Positions 17,279 through 33,945 of a stretch of 64,000 nucleotides of DNA are shown here, in pieces. Made by a program: the position numbers and the translations under genes. Positions within the stretch are counted from its first letter, which is position 1. Every line of letters begins with the position of its first letter. The notes beneath the pieces were generated by a model. That model ran no database searches, had not been told where the DNA came from, and saw only the letters and a list, made by a program, of their open reading frames with translations. Source of the stretch: Malurus cyaneus samueli (Eukaryota > Chordata > Aves > Passeriformes > Maluridae); contig CM019236.1 in NCBI GenBank assembly GCA_009741485.1, positions 57,322,180-57,386,179 on the forward strand. The letters are read 5' to 3'.

Positions 17279-20200
17279 ACAGAGAATAGGGAATAATGTC
17301 CCATGACATCTTCCTCCGGTGAGATGAAAGGAGTAATTTATGCTCAAGACAGCCCCTCCAAATACAATTTAATGAATTTGACAGCAGCCATGCTGTGAAG
17401 CAGTTCTCATGCTGCATGGGCTGAGGGCATTTTGTCAATAAGTGAAGGGCAGGGCTGACCGCAGCCGTTGCCTTTGCACCACGAGGTGGCAGCAAGCTTG
17501 AATGAAAAGCATTGTTGTTGTGCTCAAGAGTCCTTGGGGGCACATGACACTCAGCATAGGGACAGCACTTGAAAAATCCCTCAGGGTAACTCACCATGAC
17601 AAGGAGCATGCAAGTGCCATGTGAACCCGTGCATGAATCTGAGCAGTCTATGTGGAGGAAAAGAACTTTAGACAGTGTGCTCAAAGTAGTGATGAAAACA
17701 GGAAGAGATGCCTGCTTTGCTTCTCTAAGAGTAGCAGCTGTTGCCCAAATCATGCCATGTCTGCTCTGGGGCACGTCAGGGAACAGAGCAGTTCCTGATT
17801 TAATTCATAGGGTCCTGGAAGTATCGTTGTCCCAATTCCCTGCAAATGCTACAAATATCTCAGTCCTTATCTTTGTCCCAGGTTGTCTGCTGAGGTGACT
17901 TGGAATTAAACCCAAATGAGGAGTGAACAGACCCTGAAAGTAAATGACTCCTGCAATGACTTTAGAAAGTGTACTCTTTTAGAAATGTGAATGGCTCTGT
18001 ATGTAGGAAGAAGCTTGTTTATAATCACAGTTTTCTACAAGACTGAGCAAACCACTTTACTTTCTCAGTTCTATCAGAAAATATGGGGAAATAAGGAAAC
18101 TAACTCCCTTGTGTCCTTGATTTTTAAATTAGAATCTGAGAGTATTAAGAGTTGCACTATTTTCTCTATATTGCTTTTATAGTTCTGGAGTAAGACATGT
18201 CTCTTTAGGGGTCTTTAATCATCACAACAACAAACAGCAATAATATTTCCTTAAACTTAGCCAGCTTTCTTCATGGCTCTGAGGAAAACCCCTGGGATTC
18301 CCAAAGGCTGATTTGGAAGGGCTGGAAAATATAATGAAATCCCTCAGTTATGACTTCTGGATCCATCCAGGCCAGCCACGGGCTGAGGCTTTATCAAAGG
18401 AGCACCTCTGCATGTGCCACAAGGCATAGGGAGATGGCCCGCACAGGGGGACGTGGGCAATGGCCACAGCTCGCCCTCTGCACCCTGCTGGCTCTCCAAA
18501 TCCTATGGCCATGGCATCCTTCTGTGTCTGTCTGGTGCTGAAGGGTAAGTTTTGATAGCTCTTTAGTACTGATCATAATTTAACTAGACACAGTGCATAT
18601 AGGCAGAAATCCACATTGATGCCAGAGTTCAACAAGCCTTTTACTATTGGTTGACTTTTTTCCTCCCTGTATAATCCTTTGTGGCCTTTGTTTCTTGCTT
18701 AATGATGATTCATTTTACATGCTGATGGTACTATTTACATTTCCCATTCTTGGTTCATTTCACAGCATTCACCTCTAATGAGCCAGTCAATATACCACAC
18801 TTGGATTTTTAAAAAGCTTCCAAAACAGCTTCCTCACCAAATGCCTCTAAAGAAATTGCATACATTGAATAAGAGAAGTCCTTTGAGGCGTAAGTAACTG
18901 AGGAAAGCTGGGGGGGAAGGGACGGAAAACAGTGAGAAGGAAAAGTTAATTTTTGTAAAGACTTTTACTAAAAAGGTTTAGTGGCAGAAATGGGCTACCT
19001 CGAACTGTCTTATATTTTGTTGGACGTAACTGTAAGGATTTGTGAGTAATTAGAGGGTGAAAAGCTTACAAATATCTCAGTGGACAAAAGTCTTCATAAA
19101 GCAGCCTGATGAGGCAATAAAATGGAAGATGAAATTCGATATTAGTAAGCATAAATCAACATGCGCATCAGAGATAGATAAAACCAGAAGTGCTTCAGCA
19201 TTAAATCATTTATCAATATTTTTATAAAGCTATTGGGGGCCAGGAGGTTCAGAGGAAAATTTATTTTTTCTATCAAAGGTATATTTGGAAATATTTTTGT
19301 CCCTAGTGATGACCCTGTAATTGTTACCCTACTGATATAATTGTGTCTGTATTAAGACAGACCTTACCCTAAATAGTTTAGTTAACTTCTTATTAACCCT
19401 TTTTCCCTTTGACTGATGATCAGATTATTTTTTATTTAATCAGAAAGTTTTCTTTTTAAAGTTTATTTTTAAAATAAAATTACCATACAGTTTCTTAGTT
19501 TCCTGTTAAATTGGAAGGATATTTAGAGGAAAGCACTGTTTAAAAACATCAGAAATCAGGGGAGCTGTTCCAGTTGGCTGGAACACCTGGGAAATCAAGT
19601 TGTTTTCTCAGCTCTTTCTGAGAAAGAAGGCTCCAGATCCTTATTAACAGGTGGTGACTATCTGAGAACAGGGCTTTCCAGCAGGTGAAAATAAGTAAAA
19701 AAAGAACAGCAGTGTCCCAAAATTCATGCCTAATTTTACATGTTTTCTAGACCTTGTTCTCGCAATGTTTCCAGAACTCCACTCCTAATCACTAAAGACT
19801 TTATTTGAAAACAATGTGTACATTACACTTCTTTAAGAAGATTCAACTCATCTTCGTGCTTAGCTTTTTCTGCTAATCATCTTCTGCACCTCAGAAGAGT
19901 TCATTAGTGACTCAGAATGACTGTGGCAAAGTCCCATCCTGCTTGTTTGAGTGGTATTAGAGCATAAACTCTAATATAGCTCCCCTAATAGCAATACTTT
20001 CATGGTGAATTGCAATGAACTCCAGTTGGATCACTTTTTTTCACACTCGTCGTGACTCCTCTGACCTGATAACGTGAATCTTCTTCCCCCTCCCAGCTTG
20101 TTCATGGATACAGAATGTACAGAGGAGAATGGGTCAGACTAATGAGGACGGGAGAAAAGTTCTTTATGCAGATTGAAAACTGTATCTCTTCGACTCATAC

Positions 20201-20892
20201 TCATGGTTCTCAGAGAGATATTTTGGGATTGAAAGTGAGGTGAGAAAAAGAATTGTTTCAGAAAAGCTTTAGGTAACAAATTACCAGTGTAGGTAAACTA
20301 TTCATGTGTTCAAAATCAGGGGGCTTAATCTTTCTGTTTTATAGTATAGGTTGATACAGAATGATGTGAAAGAATGGAGAAACACTGACCCTGTCCTTCA
20401 GAAGGTGATTGAAGGTGAATTATTTGAGGCCTGCTCTTATCTACAGTACCCAATAAGATCTTTCAAAATTGCATGAATAAAATCATATGGGAGGGAATAT
20501 GTTCCAAGGAGGACAGTCTGCAGTTTTGGATTTAACCAATGCATCATAGTATTGTTTGAAAATAAATCAGACGTCAAGTATTTCAAGTCACTGTTTTCTT
20601 AGGCACTTTTATGGGTGAAGGATGAATAGGATTCTAAGGATGAATCTTTGATATAGTTTCAAGAATAACTTTTAATGAATTGTCCTTATAACTTAATTTT
20701 AAAGAACATACAGTGCAGGAATTTTTATTGTTGCCAAATCAAAACCCAGCATCAACCATAATGGAAAACCCATGTATATATATAAATTTTTTTGCTGCAG
20801 ACAATAATCTAAGAGGAATTGCTAAGTGAGGGATGGAGAGGACAGGAAAAATAGCTGGAAGATTTATAGATACTGGAGGTCATCTATGTCTA

Positions 20893-24421
<3,529 letters not shown>

Positions 24422-25372
24422 TCACTAAAAAAAAGGCAATCTTTATGACAAAACCAGTAACTAAGTTCTGGTAACCAGTAACTAAGTAACTAACCTGACA
24501 ATTGGTTTCCTAGTTAACAAATCAGGAATAATGGGACACTTGCAATTCACAGGCAGATAATTAATCTTTCTTCAGTAAATTAAGACCTTAATTGTTTCAA
24601 AACGCTTAGCAATGCTTGAAAGATTAATGTCTATCATTTATAATGCAAAAACTGGACCAAAAATGTAAGTGGTCTGCCAAAGATGACGTAGGTAGCCAGA
24701 GTCACAACTGTGTATTAACTTGTACCTCATTTTCAAACTAACAAACTATCAAAAGATAAGAAATAACACGAACTATCTCAGTTATTCAAGCATACATTGA
24801 GTTTAAACTGAGCAAGACTATTAAATAGGTACATTTCAGATGAAAGAATAACTATGACCAATAGACAAATCTGTTCAGATTCATGGTCTTGCCTAACAAG
24901 ATACTAGAACCTAAAAGTGCTGTGAAACAAATTCCTGCATTTTCAGTTGTTGGCTGTTCTGTGTTACATGTGCAGCAATTTGTGCCAGGGTAGATCATGC
25001 CCATCTCGGTGTGCTGAAAGATAACAACTGTGTTTAAAATTTCTACAGCACTGCCATGTCACACATGCACCTGTCTCTCTCTCTTACAAGTCTTTCTTCT
25101 GCTCTTTCTGTTGCTGTTTCACAAAACACGTGACAGGGCAGGTGACACTTTTTTGATTTATAGTTACACAGCTGAAACAGGAAAAATACGATCTGGAAGG
25201 ACCCTCTTAAAAAATAAAATAGGTTACAGAAAACACTCATCTATCAAACTTGTGACTGCATCAATGCCTGTAGAGCTACTTCAGCAGTCTTTCCCTTGAC
25301 AGGTTGTCAGCACGGACATCAGGCTGTACACCTTTGCTTTCAGCCTGAAGAATACTTAGTCCTAACTTGTTT

Positions 25373-25377
25373 ATTGT
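25373..25377. repeat. LTR target-site duplication, left copy
   Basis: ATTGT on the plus strand, directly next to the LTR's CA end. It is identical to the copy at 26836-26840. Confidence 0.85.
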
Positions 25378-25570
25378 TGTTGCAGTTTAGAATGCTGGCC
25401 AAAAGCCAGGCACCCACAACACCTGCTCATTCGCTCTCCCCCACCACCACACCGGGTAGAGAAGAGCGAAGGGGGAAAAAAACTAACAAAAAGGTTCATG
25501 AGTTGAGATAAGGAACAAGGAGGAAAACACTTGATGGACAAAACAGGCACAACTTAAATAATCAAGTGAA

Positions 25571-25576
25571 TTTATT
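25571..25576 (-). promoter_or_regulatory. LTR polyadenylation signal
   Basis: AATAAA on the minus strand, about 190 bp before the LTR 3' end, a position compatible with an R-U5 boundary. Confidence 0.5.
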
Positions 25577-26069
25577 ACTACAAAGTCAGAGGAGGAGAAT
25601 GAGAAATAAATTACAACCCTCAAAGACACCGATCTTCTCCCCACTCCCTCCCCCCTGTCCAACATCAACAAAGCAGCAGGAATGAAACGGGTGTGGGGTT
25701 GGTCAGTTCATCACCGGATCCTTGTGACAGCTGAGGGAGAAGATGATTTCCTTCCTGCGTTGCCGTGGGGTCCCTCCACGGGAGACAGTTCTCCATGAAC
25801 CTCTCCGGCGTGGCTTCACTCTCACGAGCAGCACTCCACACACATCTGCTGCTGCGTGAGTCTCCCACGGGCAAACAGTCATCCCAAACTGTTGCACCGT
25901 GGGCTCTCTTGTCCACCGGGTACAGTCAGAGGCAGGCGTTCCATTCGGGAGCAAGGCCTCTCTCTCCATGGGTTTTCTGCTGGCACACAGCCCCTTCCGT
26001 TCCGCCCGCTCCGGCGTGGGGACCTCCCTCTCCACGGCTGTGCGTGGATCTCTGCACCCTCTGTGGACC

Positions 26070-26496
26070 CCATGGGCTGCAGGGGACAGCCTGCTCCACC
26101 ATGGTCACCATGGGCTGCAGGGACAGCCTGCTCCACCATGGTCACCATGGTGCAGGGGACAGCTGCTCCACATGTCACATGGGCTGCAGGGGACAGCCTG
26201 CTCCACCATGGTCACCATGGGCTAGGGGGACAGCCTGTTCCACCATGGTCACATGGGCTCAGGGGGACAGCCTGCTCCCTATGGCACCATGGTCACCAGG
26301 GACAGCCTGCTCCACATGGTCCATGGCTCAGGGGACAGCCTGCTCCACCATGGTCACCTGGCTAGGGGACAGCCTGCTCACCATGGTCACCATGGGCTGC
26401 AGGGACAGCTGCTCCACCATGGTACCATGGGCTCAGGGGACAGCTGCTCCACCATGTCACCATGGCTCAGGGGACAGCTGCATCCACCATTGGTCC
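26070..26496. repeat. Tandem array inside the LTR, about 12 units of 32-38 bp
   Basis: Each unit has the order CCATGGGCTGCAGGGGACAG then CCTGCTCCACCATGGTCA. Twelve AGGGACAG cores can be counted. Units vary by single-base losses (for example CAGCTGCTCC for CAGCCTGCTCC) and by shortened CCATGG parts. The open frames across this array are repeat artefacts. Confidence 0.9.
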
Positions 26497-26835
26497 ATTC
26501 ACCACGCCCGCAATGAGGAATCCCGCTCGGTGCCTGGAGTAGCTCCTCCCCTCCTGCACTGACCTTGGTGTCTGCATCCTTCACATATTCTCAGCCTCCT
26601 CCACTGGCAAAACTACTGTGTGCTCCTTGTTTTGATTTTTTTCTTAAATATGTTTTCAAGAGGTGTAACCACCTCTCCAATTTTGGCCCAGGTTTGGTCA
26701 GTGGCATGTCCATCATCCTCAGAGCCAACAGCAATTGGCTCTGCTGAACACGGTGGAAGCCTCCAGAAGCTTCTCACAGGAGCCATCTTTTCGGCCCCCC
26801 CACCTCCAAAAACTGGGCCAAGTAAAACCACCACA

Positions 26836-26840
26836 ATTGT
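26836..26840. repeat. LTR target-site duplication, right copy
   Basis: ATTGT on the plus strand, directly next to the LTR's TG end. Confidence 0.85.
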
Positions 26841-29104
26841 AACATGCGAGGTAGTATAATATCCATATACATTATGTAATAATTTTGTCCCTCTTTGGCA
26901 CATCTAATCAGTACTTCTTTCTGGTTAGTTCTCTCTTTGATATATTGCATGATAATAAAATGGATTCCTCTCTAGTTGAGTAAGAAATAAGGACATTTTC
27001 CAGAGGAAACCACTGATAGACAGATTTTTTTTTGCAAAAACGGGTTGTTGCACAGTGAACATCCATTCTTAAGACTTCTGGAATCAAAAGCCTGTTTGCC
27101 CAATTAGTTGGGGAGGGTACAGCCAAACTGAATGCTGAGCAAGAAGTTGGGAATGCATGTGACCCCCGTGCGTAGGTAATGTTCTCTGCAGCAGCCAGCC
27201 AAATTTACAATAGCTAATGGACATAAAAATTGCAGTATTCATGTCAGTGAAGCTGATTAACACAGGTGAACTGCTTCCCCAGGAGCTACTCAGTCAATTT
27301 CCAGTGTGGGGTAAAATCTTGTATGGCACCTGACCCCACTGACCAGATGGAGATGTTAGTAGTTTATAAATTGGGATTTGAGGGTTGTAGAAGTTTTAAC
27401 ACACCAGAAGGTATAAGAAGAATGATCTTTACTCTCTTTTCTCTGTCTTTAGGCTGATCTGAGGTTGCAAAGGGCAACTGGAGGATTCATACATCTTTCA
27501 TGGGGCCTACATGAAAACCCTGTTGGTCAAACTATGCAGTCTTTAGTTTGGAATCACCTTTGGTACCTTACTTCACTTTTTGGTGAAGACAGATGGAGAG
27601 TCTTAAAAAGATGATTAAGGTGAAATAATACTGGCAATGACCATACAGATATGTTGAAAACATGCCATGGCATCATCCAAGATTATATTAAGATGTAGGC
27701 ACAAATGGCATCAGATGTGTAGTACCTAATCTGGACAGTGACTATACTGTTTTGTATTTTTTATTTATTAAAAAAATAATTTAGTGTTTTTTTTAATACT
27801 TCAGAATGTGTGATTTCACCATCCCTACCTTCTTAAGTCTATGTATTGCTCTCCTCATACATGAAGGTCTCTGACTTCCAATAACTATAAATTTATAAAG
27901 TGAAGCAGAAAGTTAGAAGTGTTTTCTTGCATTTATTTGAAATGTAGACATCTTTTATGAGAAACAACTGCTTACTCTCTGTACTGCAGGCAAAACACCT
28001 CTATAGTTAGGATAATTTTACTTTACAAAGTGGAAATTTAAGGAAAAATAAATCTCTAAGTCTTATTCTTGCAAATTAAAATTTAAATCAACATAGATAA
28101 GATTTACTGGTTTAGAAATTTTTGGCAATTGTGCCAAAGATGATTTTCCTTTTCTGCACAGCATTCAATTTTTATGACTATTTGAATAATTTTTTCTCTT
28201 GCAGGGGCAATTTTTAGATTGGTATACTTGAAGGGACTCTTTTGCCATCACTTAACATGTCAGCTAGTAACTAAGAGAGAATTCCTCCATCCCATTTTTC
28301 AAAGTTTACATTAAATTATAAATCACACCTTTAAGGCCATTTTTGTCCATAAGAAAAATTAATTTCCTCCAGTCTTGTAACGGAATATTTAGTCCTATCA
28401 GTTTTTGCTTAGAATGTTAACGAGTATTTCTTTGGTTTCTGAATTCTCTTGCCATAGCCTCTGGAGATTTAATTTAAATCTAAGCCAAGCCACTGTGCTG
28501 CTGTGCTATGAAATTCCATGCCTGGTGTATCTGTCAGAAACTGCCAGTTCTAATGGCGAAGGATTTAGCCCATTCCTTATGGGAGAAGGATATGGATGGG
28601 ATGCAAGAGTTCAGTTATTATGTGCCAGGAAAGACAGTAAATATGGAAGCAAAATACAGGTTTGAGTAACAAAACATACAGGCTGACCTGACAGACATCA
28701 ACATAGAACGTGAAATGACAAACATCAAGCTCCAGTTGTAATGCCTATTTGATCCCTAAACTAGCCCAGTAGTAGTCAAGAGTGCTTTTGTTGCCAATTG
28801 TTTCACTTTTTTTATCAGGTATTCTCTCAACACATTCCTGAACAAACTTTCAAGTTTGACTCCAGTGCCCTAGCACAAAAGTCAAAGTTCCTGAAAAGCA
28901 CAATTTCTGTTCTGTTACTTAAGCACAGCTATCTCGTTAAAGTACTCGGTGAATGAGTGCATATTCAGAATTTTGTTTTATTTCTTGCTTTATTGTTATT
29001 CCCAAATACTGGTCCTGTATTTCTCTTTGGTAACTTAAATTTCTGTCACTACAGATATGTCTTCAAATTAAAGACTGATTTCCTCAAAATGTGATCCTCA
29101 CCAC

Positions 29105-29128
29105 GCCCCCCCCCCCAAAAAAAAAAAA
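29105..29128. repeat. Poly(C)/poly(A) junction
   Basis: A run of C directly followed by a run of A, each about 12 long. Such tracts are unstable and prone to sequencing error. Confidence 0.8.
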
Positions 29129-29916
29129 TTAGATATTATTCTCACTGAATTCAACAAAAACTTGTTTCTTAGACTACCAGATTTATTCTGTGTACTAATT
29201 TCTTCTTGACACCTTAAGGCCTAATCTGAGTTCCACTAAATAATCAGTGGAGGGACCCTCATTTACTTAAATGGACTTTGGATAAAGGTTTTTCTGCATT
29301 TTTTCTCCTTTTTCTCCATGTAGAACACCAACTTTTAAGTTCTGTAAATATTTTTAAAGAATTTACTATAAGAGAAACAATGTTTTCTGCCTTTTCATGA
29401 TTTATGCAAATTATAGGATTATCTCTCTTTTTTCTCTCAAAAGCCCTGATGACTTTTGGCATCCCTTCTAAACAGTTTTCATATAATTCAGTGCATTTTA
29501 AACCAAGAAAAAAACCTTTTTCTGTGACTGATTTTGAAATATCCTTAATAGAGTTTTAAGGATCTGAATATTAGCAACTCTGTCTGAGTAACTGTTAAAG
29601 TTCATTGGAATTTCACTGATGTTCTTTCATGTTTCCATGCACCATAAGAAAAGTTAAGCAGATAACACTTGAAGTAAACTTCCTTTCTTTTGCAGCTGCA
29701 AACTTATTTTAGGATTTTACTATGCATATGAAATGTATCATTGAAATGCATTCAATGAGGAGGAATCTATTTAACTCACCAAAGGCTTTTCAAACAGCCA
29801 TCTTCGATTTAACCCTGAAAACCCACGATGAAAGAAATTTTAGTTCTCTAGAGAACAATCCTGTAAAGGGGTTTATAGACAATATGGGCCCACCAAAATT
29901 AACAACAGAGAATTAG

Positions 29917-29934
29917 GTTTGTGTGTGTGTGTGA
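29917..29934. repeat. (TG)n microsatellite
   Basis: Short TG run in TRPM3 intron 3. Confidence 0.75.
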
Positions 29935-31539
29935 AGGCAGATAGTGTATTAAAAATGGGTTTAGTCTGGTCACAAGTGCAGTGCCAAATGCATTACAACA
30001 CTGCACCACAGCAAGGCTGTTTAACTGGTAACTGAGGAACAGAACACATGTTAAAATTTTTCAGAATATTGCTCATAATTGGAATGGAATCACTAACATT
30101 AGTTGGTGATTAATAATTGCTTTCTGACTAAATAAAATGCTTGGACATAGTCAGATGGGCATGTTACTTCTTAAACTGCAAAGAGCTAAGTAGTGTAAGC
30201 AGATCCTATTTTATTAATTTTCCTGTATTTTTAAAATTTTATTTGCAAAAGGTATTAATAAAAATTATGTATATCCTCATCCCTCTCACATCTTTTTACA
30301 GTTGTTATAATTGAAAATCTGCTGGAAAAACAAAATAAATGATGAGAAGCAAAATTGTTAATTGCGTTTCTTACATCTTAATGGGATGAGTCACTTGTAA
30401 AGAAAATGTGAGATTTACAGAGATATGAACACCATATTCTTGTTGGAGGATAATCTGTGGTTACATGAAAATTGAAGAAAAGGCCTTTTTAGTAACCAAT
30501 CTTGTTACCAATGTTACCTAATCTCAGCTATGTGTTTCTATATAATTTGCTGCACCCTGAGTTATTCACATTTTTGATTTAAGGAGTTTAGTACAGCTGC
30601 ACTGAAGATACTTTAACAAGTCCATGGCATTAGCAAAAGTCATGCTGCTTGGGAATTTTTGTTCCATGTGGCTCTGGAAATGAAATTAATGGCCAAGTCA
30701 GCTCTACTGACAATATGTAAACCTATGTTTTTGCTGGTTTGTTTGAAATCCATGTGTTCTATTACAATTTCAGTACAATTTTCATTTCCACAGCTGAAGA
30801 TCTGATTGGAATTGTCTGGTGGCAACCCATATAATATTCCATCATGAGAATTATAATTATACTTATAATACTTACATTTATCTTGTATTAAAACCTAATT
30901 CTCTTACTTCAAATGGAGAAAATAATGCACTAATCTGTTCCATTAGTTAACTCCTGGTTTCCCAATTATAAATTCAGGGCTATGGTTTTTATTAACAAAC
31001 CCTACCTTTGAAGTCTGATTAATTAATTCTTTCCAGTCTGATTCAGAAAAATTTAATAATTTTGCTGTTAGCACTGACCACAAAAATACTACTCAGCTCT
31101 GTTTCCCTTGTTTAATAATTTTCCTCTGTGTGCATCCATTTCAGGGAATAAAATAGGCAAGAGGTGAAAAATCTAATGCCAAATTCTTCCCCTGATGTTT
31201 TCCTTGATTTGGTCAGCTTGCCAAGTCCTGCTGCTTTGTAAGGTTACTTTATTAGTCAACAGGCATGATATTAACCTACCATGACTGTCAGCAAAAGTAT
31301 TATTTGGTAGCTAGTATCTAGAAAATAACAAATACATTTTTAGAAAGGCATCAATTTATAATTTTTTCTCCCTACAATCTTTCTTCCCCTATCCAGTCTG
31401 CTCAGCTTCTCTGTGTTTGGGTTTATTTTTTCAATAGAATTTCTCCTTTTTCCCTCCTCTGCTGGCAAAGATGTTTGGTTCCTTTGACTGAGTAAACTCT
31501 TCAAACTCTCTTTCAACAAGAGCTTTTGGATTTTTAAGT

Positions 31540-31569
31540 TTTACTAACTACGGGAAAGTAGTTAGTAAA
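31540..31569. repeat. Perfect 12-bp inverted repeat with 6-nt loop
   Basis: TTTACTAACTAC (31540-31551) and its exact reverse complement (31558-31569) flank GGGAAA. A short hairpin could form on either strand. It is in TRPM3 intron 3, with no adjoining recognised element. Confidence 0.8.
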
Positions 31570-33740
31570 TGCAAAGGCAGAAGTTTAATTTTTTACTTAT
31601 AAAACTGTAACTATTAGTCAGGCAGCTTTGTGACTAAAACACAAACACAAGGACATCTTAGTGCTGCTTTCTGTGTCAAACACATTATGACAAAGCTCTT
31701 TAATCTCTTTCCATTTAAATGGTTATGCATGCCTCCTTATTTGTGTTTTGGTTTTACGAGAGGTATTTTTCTCACTGGTGCTAAGTAAGCACAACACCCA
31801 TTCAAGAGATATTTATTGAATTGTTTAATTTGAAGCACTTTTCCCACTAGTGGGATAATTAAATTTCTAGAGATTTTAAAGTTTTTTTTTGTTTTTTTTT
31901 AATTAGTGAATAATTTGTTCTTTTCCTATGTTTCAGGTGGGGTTTAATGCTTACAAATAGATGACAGGTGCATTATCTTCCTGATTCTAGTCTGTCAAAA
32001 TAAATTTGAAGTTTTTCCAGCAATAAATGCATTATCTGTATTCATCCCTAAGTTTTAACTTGTTATTTAGATTTCTCAGAGTTTAAGTCCATTTTTCCTT
32101 TCTCATTTTTTCTTTTTTCTAAATTCTTCACGGTTTCACTTCTGCCTGCCCTCTGTGACAATGATTTTCTTTATGCCAACTTCCAGTTTTATCTGCACAG
32201 TTTTACTTCAATTGCTTTTCTTTGAGCACACACAATACATCTTAGAGCGTCTCCTGTCTCTTCTGGCACTACACCAGGACATCAGAATCACAGTAAAGAT
32301 CAGAAATCCTCTAGGAGAACTGGTATCAACAGCTTCCCTAAAACCTTCACTACTTCTTTGCTCTCCAAGACTACTTTTGTCTGGGCAGGGCTGTTCATTG
32401 CTTTATAGCAATCTTCAAGAACGTCACTGAAAAAGCTCTAGTGATTATTCCTTCTCTTAAACACTTATTCAATGCAAAGTTTCCATATTTGGTTAATAAC
32501 ATTTAGTATTGTATCTCTGGATCTTTCTCAGCTTGGATGTAGAGTGTTTTGTTTTGTACCCACTTTTCGTGATATGAATGGCAGGATTTGGTTCCTTTCA
32601 TTGCTGAGGGAGTATCCTATTTACAGAATCAGTCTCTCTAGCAAGAGCCTTGCAAATTTTTAGGTGATTGGTTATTAACCGAACATATGGTGTCTGTGAT
32701 ACTCTCAGAAAAATTGCCTATTTTTCTTTTTCTTGGTGCAGCAGTTTTTTTTCTAGTTTCTACCAAAAGAAGCCATCCATCTACACAAGCAGAACCACCC
32801 TCTTAAGTTGTCATTCCAACTCCAGCACCTCTGTACATATGTGAGGAAAATCTTTTCCTCTCGCTAGCATAGTCCCTGAGATTTTCACTGTCTCTCTGTC
32901 CTTTATCACAATCTGAGACACCTGTTGGGAAGAATTCATGCACAAAAGACAGTGCTGGGTTGCAGGGCAGGTTATTCTGCAGAGCGGCCAGGAGTTCTGC
33001 TTCTGGCCTCACTGCCAAAGCAGGATATTGGCCATGAAGTGCCAGGCACATACTCATCTGTCATTGCCAAAGATCCAGGTTCTGCAGCTGGGATACAGTC
33101 AGAGAGATTCTTCCTTTCATGCAACATTACGTAGGAGAAATACAAGCATGGGTAAGTGAATGTGCTGGAAACGTCTCTCCAAGCTAGTGGAGCAAAGCCT
33201 TCAGATATTCCATACACTATGGAATTCCATACACTTCCCTACTCCATAGGGAAGGAGTAACTTCATGCTCAAAGGATTTCCTAGTTCCGAGGTTAGACAA
33301 TTCCTGGAACCTCTTATTTCACTGAAATAAGTTAAACTGCGAGTTTAACTGGCCTGTCTTCCGACACACGTCTGGATGAACAGCAAAAGGAATTTGGTAT
33401 GCTTAAAATTTGTCAGCTTTGCAGGCACAGCCAGCAAGGGGGAATCATAGCTTAATTCTAAAATTACTCAGAAAAAGAGGGATGATTAGCCACTGGAATA
33501 AAGTTAAGACAGCAGCACATTAAAGTGTCTTCAGTCTTCCTAAAGATAGCGCCTCTTACACTGCGCTCCAGCTTTTACAATTAACTTTGTTCACATACTC
33601 TATGAAACATCAAAAACATACATTCCAGACTTAAACTCGATAGCACTTTAGCATGAACTTCAGCAAGAACATCGCTCATTCTTTGTGAACGCTTATTTTT
33701 AGCTAGCAGCATCATTTATCTAAGAGAAAAACATGGTTAC

Positions 33741-33945
33741 CATGGCTTTATTGGAGTGGCCTCCTCCTTGGAACTCAATGGTTCCAAAAGCGTCGGTCGG
33801 GCTGAGCTGCGTGTGCTTGCTGATGGACCACTTCTCCGACTGGATGTCATTGCGCGTGAGCCTGGGCTCGTTCTTCTCATTCTGAGTAACGGAGGCGCTT
33901 GGAGGCTGTCCAATGTGCTGACCTGTTAGACGCCCACAGCAACAC
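33741..33945 (-). CDS. TRPM3: TRPM3 coding exon 3 (Cys-Cys-Cys-Gly-Arg exon)
   Basis: Internal exon of 205 nt encoding one split codon plus 68 residues. It starts with the Cys-Cys-Cys-Gly-Arg-Leu block and ends with Gly-Gly-Gly-His-Ser-Asn-Lys-Ala-Met. The acceptor is preceded by a pyrimidine stretch ending TCCTAG and the donor is GTAACC. The first base completes a codon (phase 2 in) and the exon ends on a codon boundary. The stretch around residues 10-30 (Gln-Pro-Pro-Ser-Ala-Ser-Val-Thr) differs from the mammalian form I recall, while residues 32-68 are essentially identical, as expected for TRPM3. This is the start of the cytosolic TRPM homology region. Its normal upstream partner exon at 34.6 kb looks broken. 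Confidence 0.96.

Larger units (their letters stand above)
25378..26835 (-). mobile_element. Solo LTR, avian ERVL-type
   Basis: Minus-strand LTR of 1458 bp starting TGTGGTGGTTTTACTTGGCC (26835) and ending CTGCAACA (25378). It thus has TG...CA ends, and it is flanked by an identical 5-bp duplication (25373-25377 and 26836-26840). A polyadenylation signal AATAAA lies at 25576-25571. Five-bp duplications are typical of ERVL-class elements in birds, and the 5' end matches that group as I know it. No gag, pol or second LTR is present, so it is a solo LTR left by recombination. A tandem array (26070-26496) enlarges it. It lies in TRPM3 intron 3, same strand. Confidence 0.85.

Noticed and set aside
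17199..17774. 191-codon minus-strand frame
   Set aside because: Its C-terminal third runs through a CR1 fragment and the rest has no known domain. A plus-strand frame is open over the same bases.
25765..26562. Open frames up to 265 codons over the LTR tandem array, on both strands
   Set aside because: They are produced by the repeat unit. The translations are repeats of the same Cys/Ser/Trp words, and overlapping frames are open in several phases.
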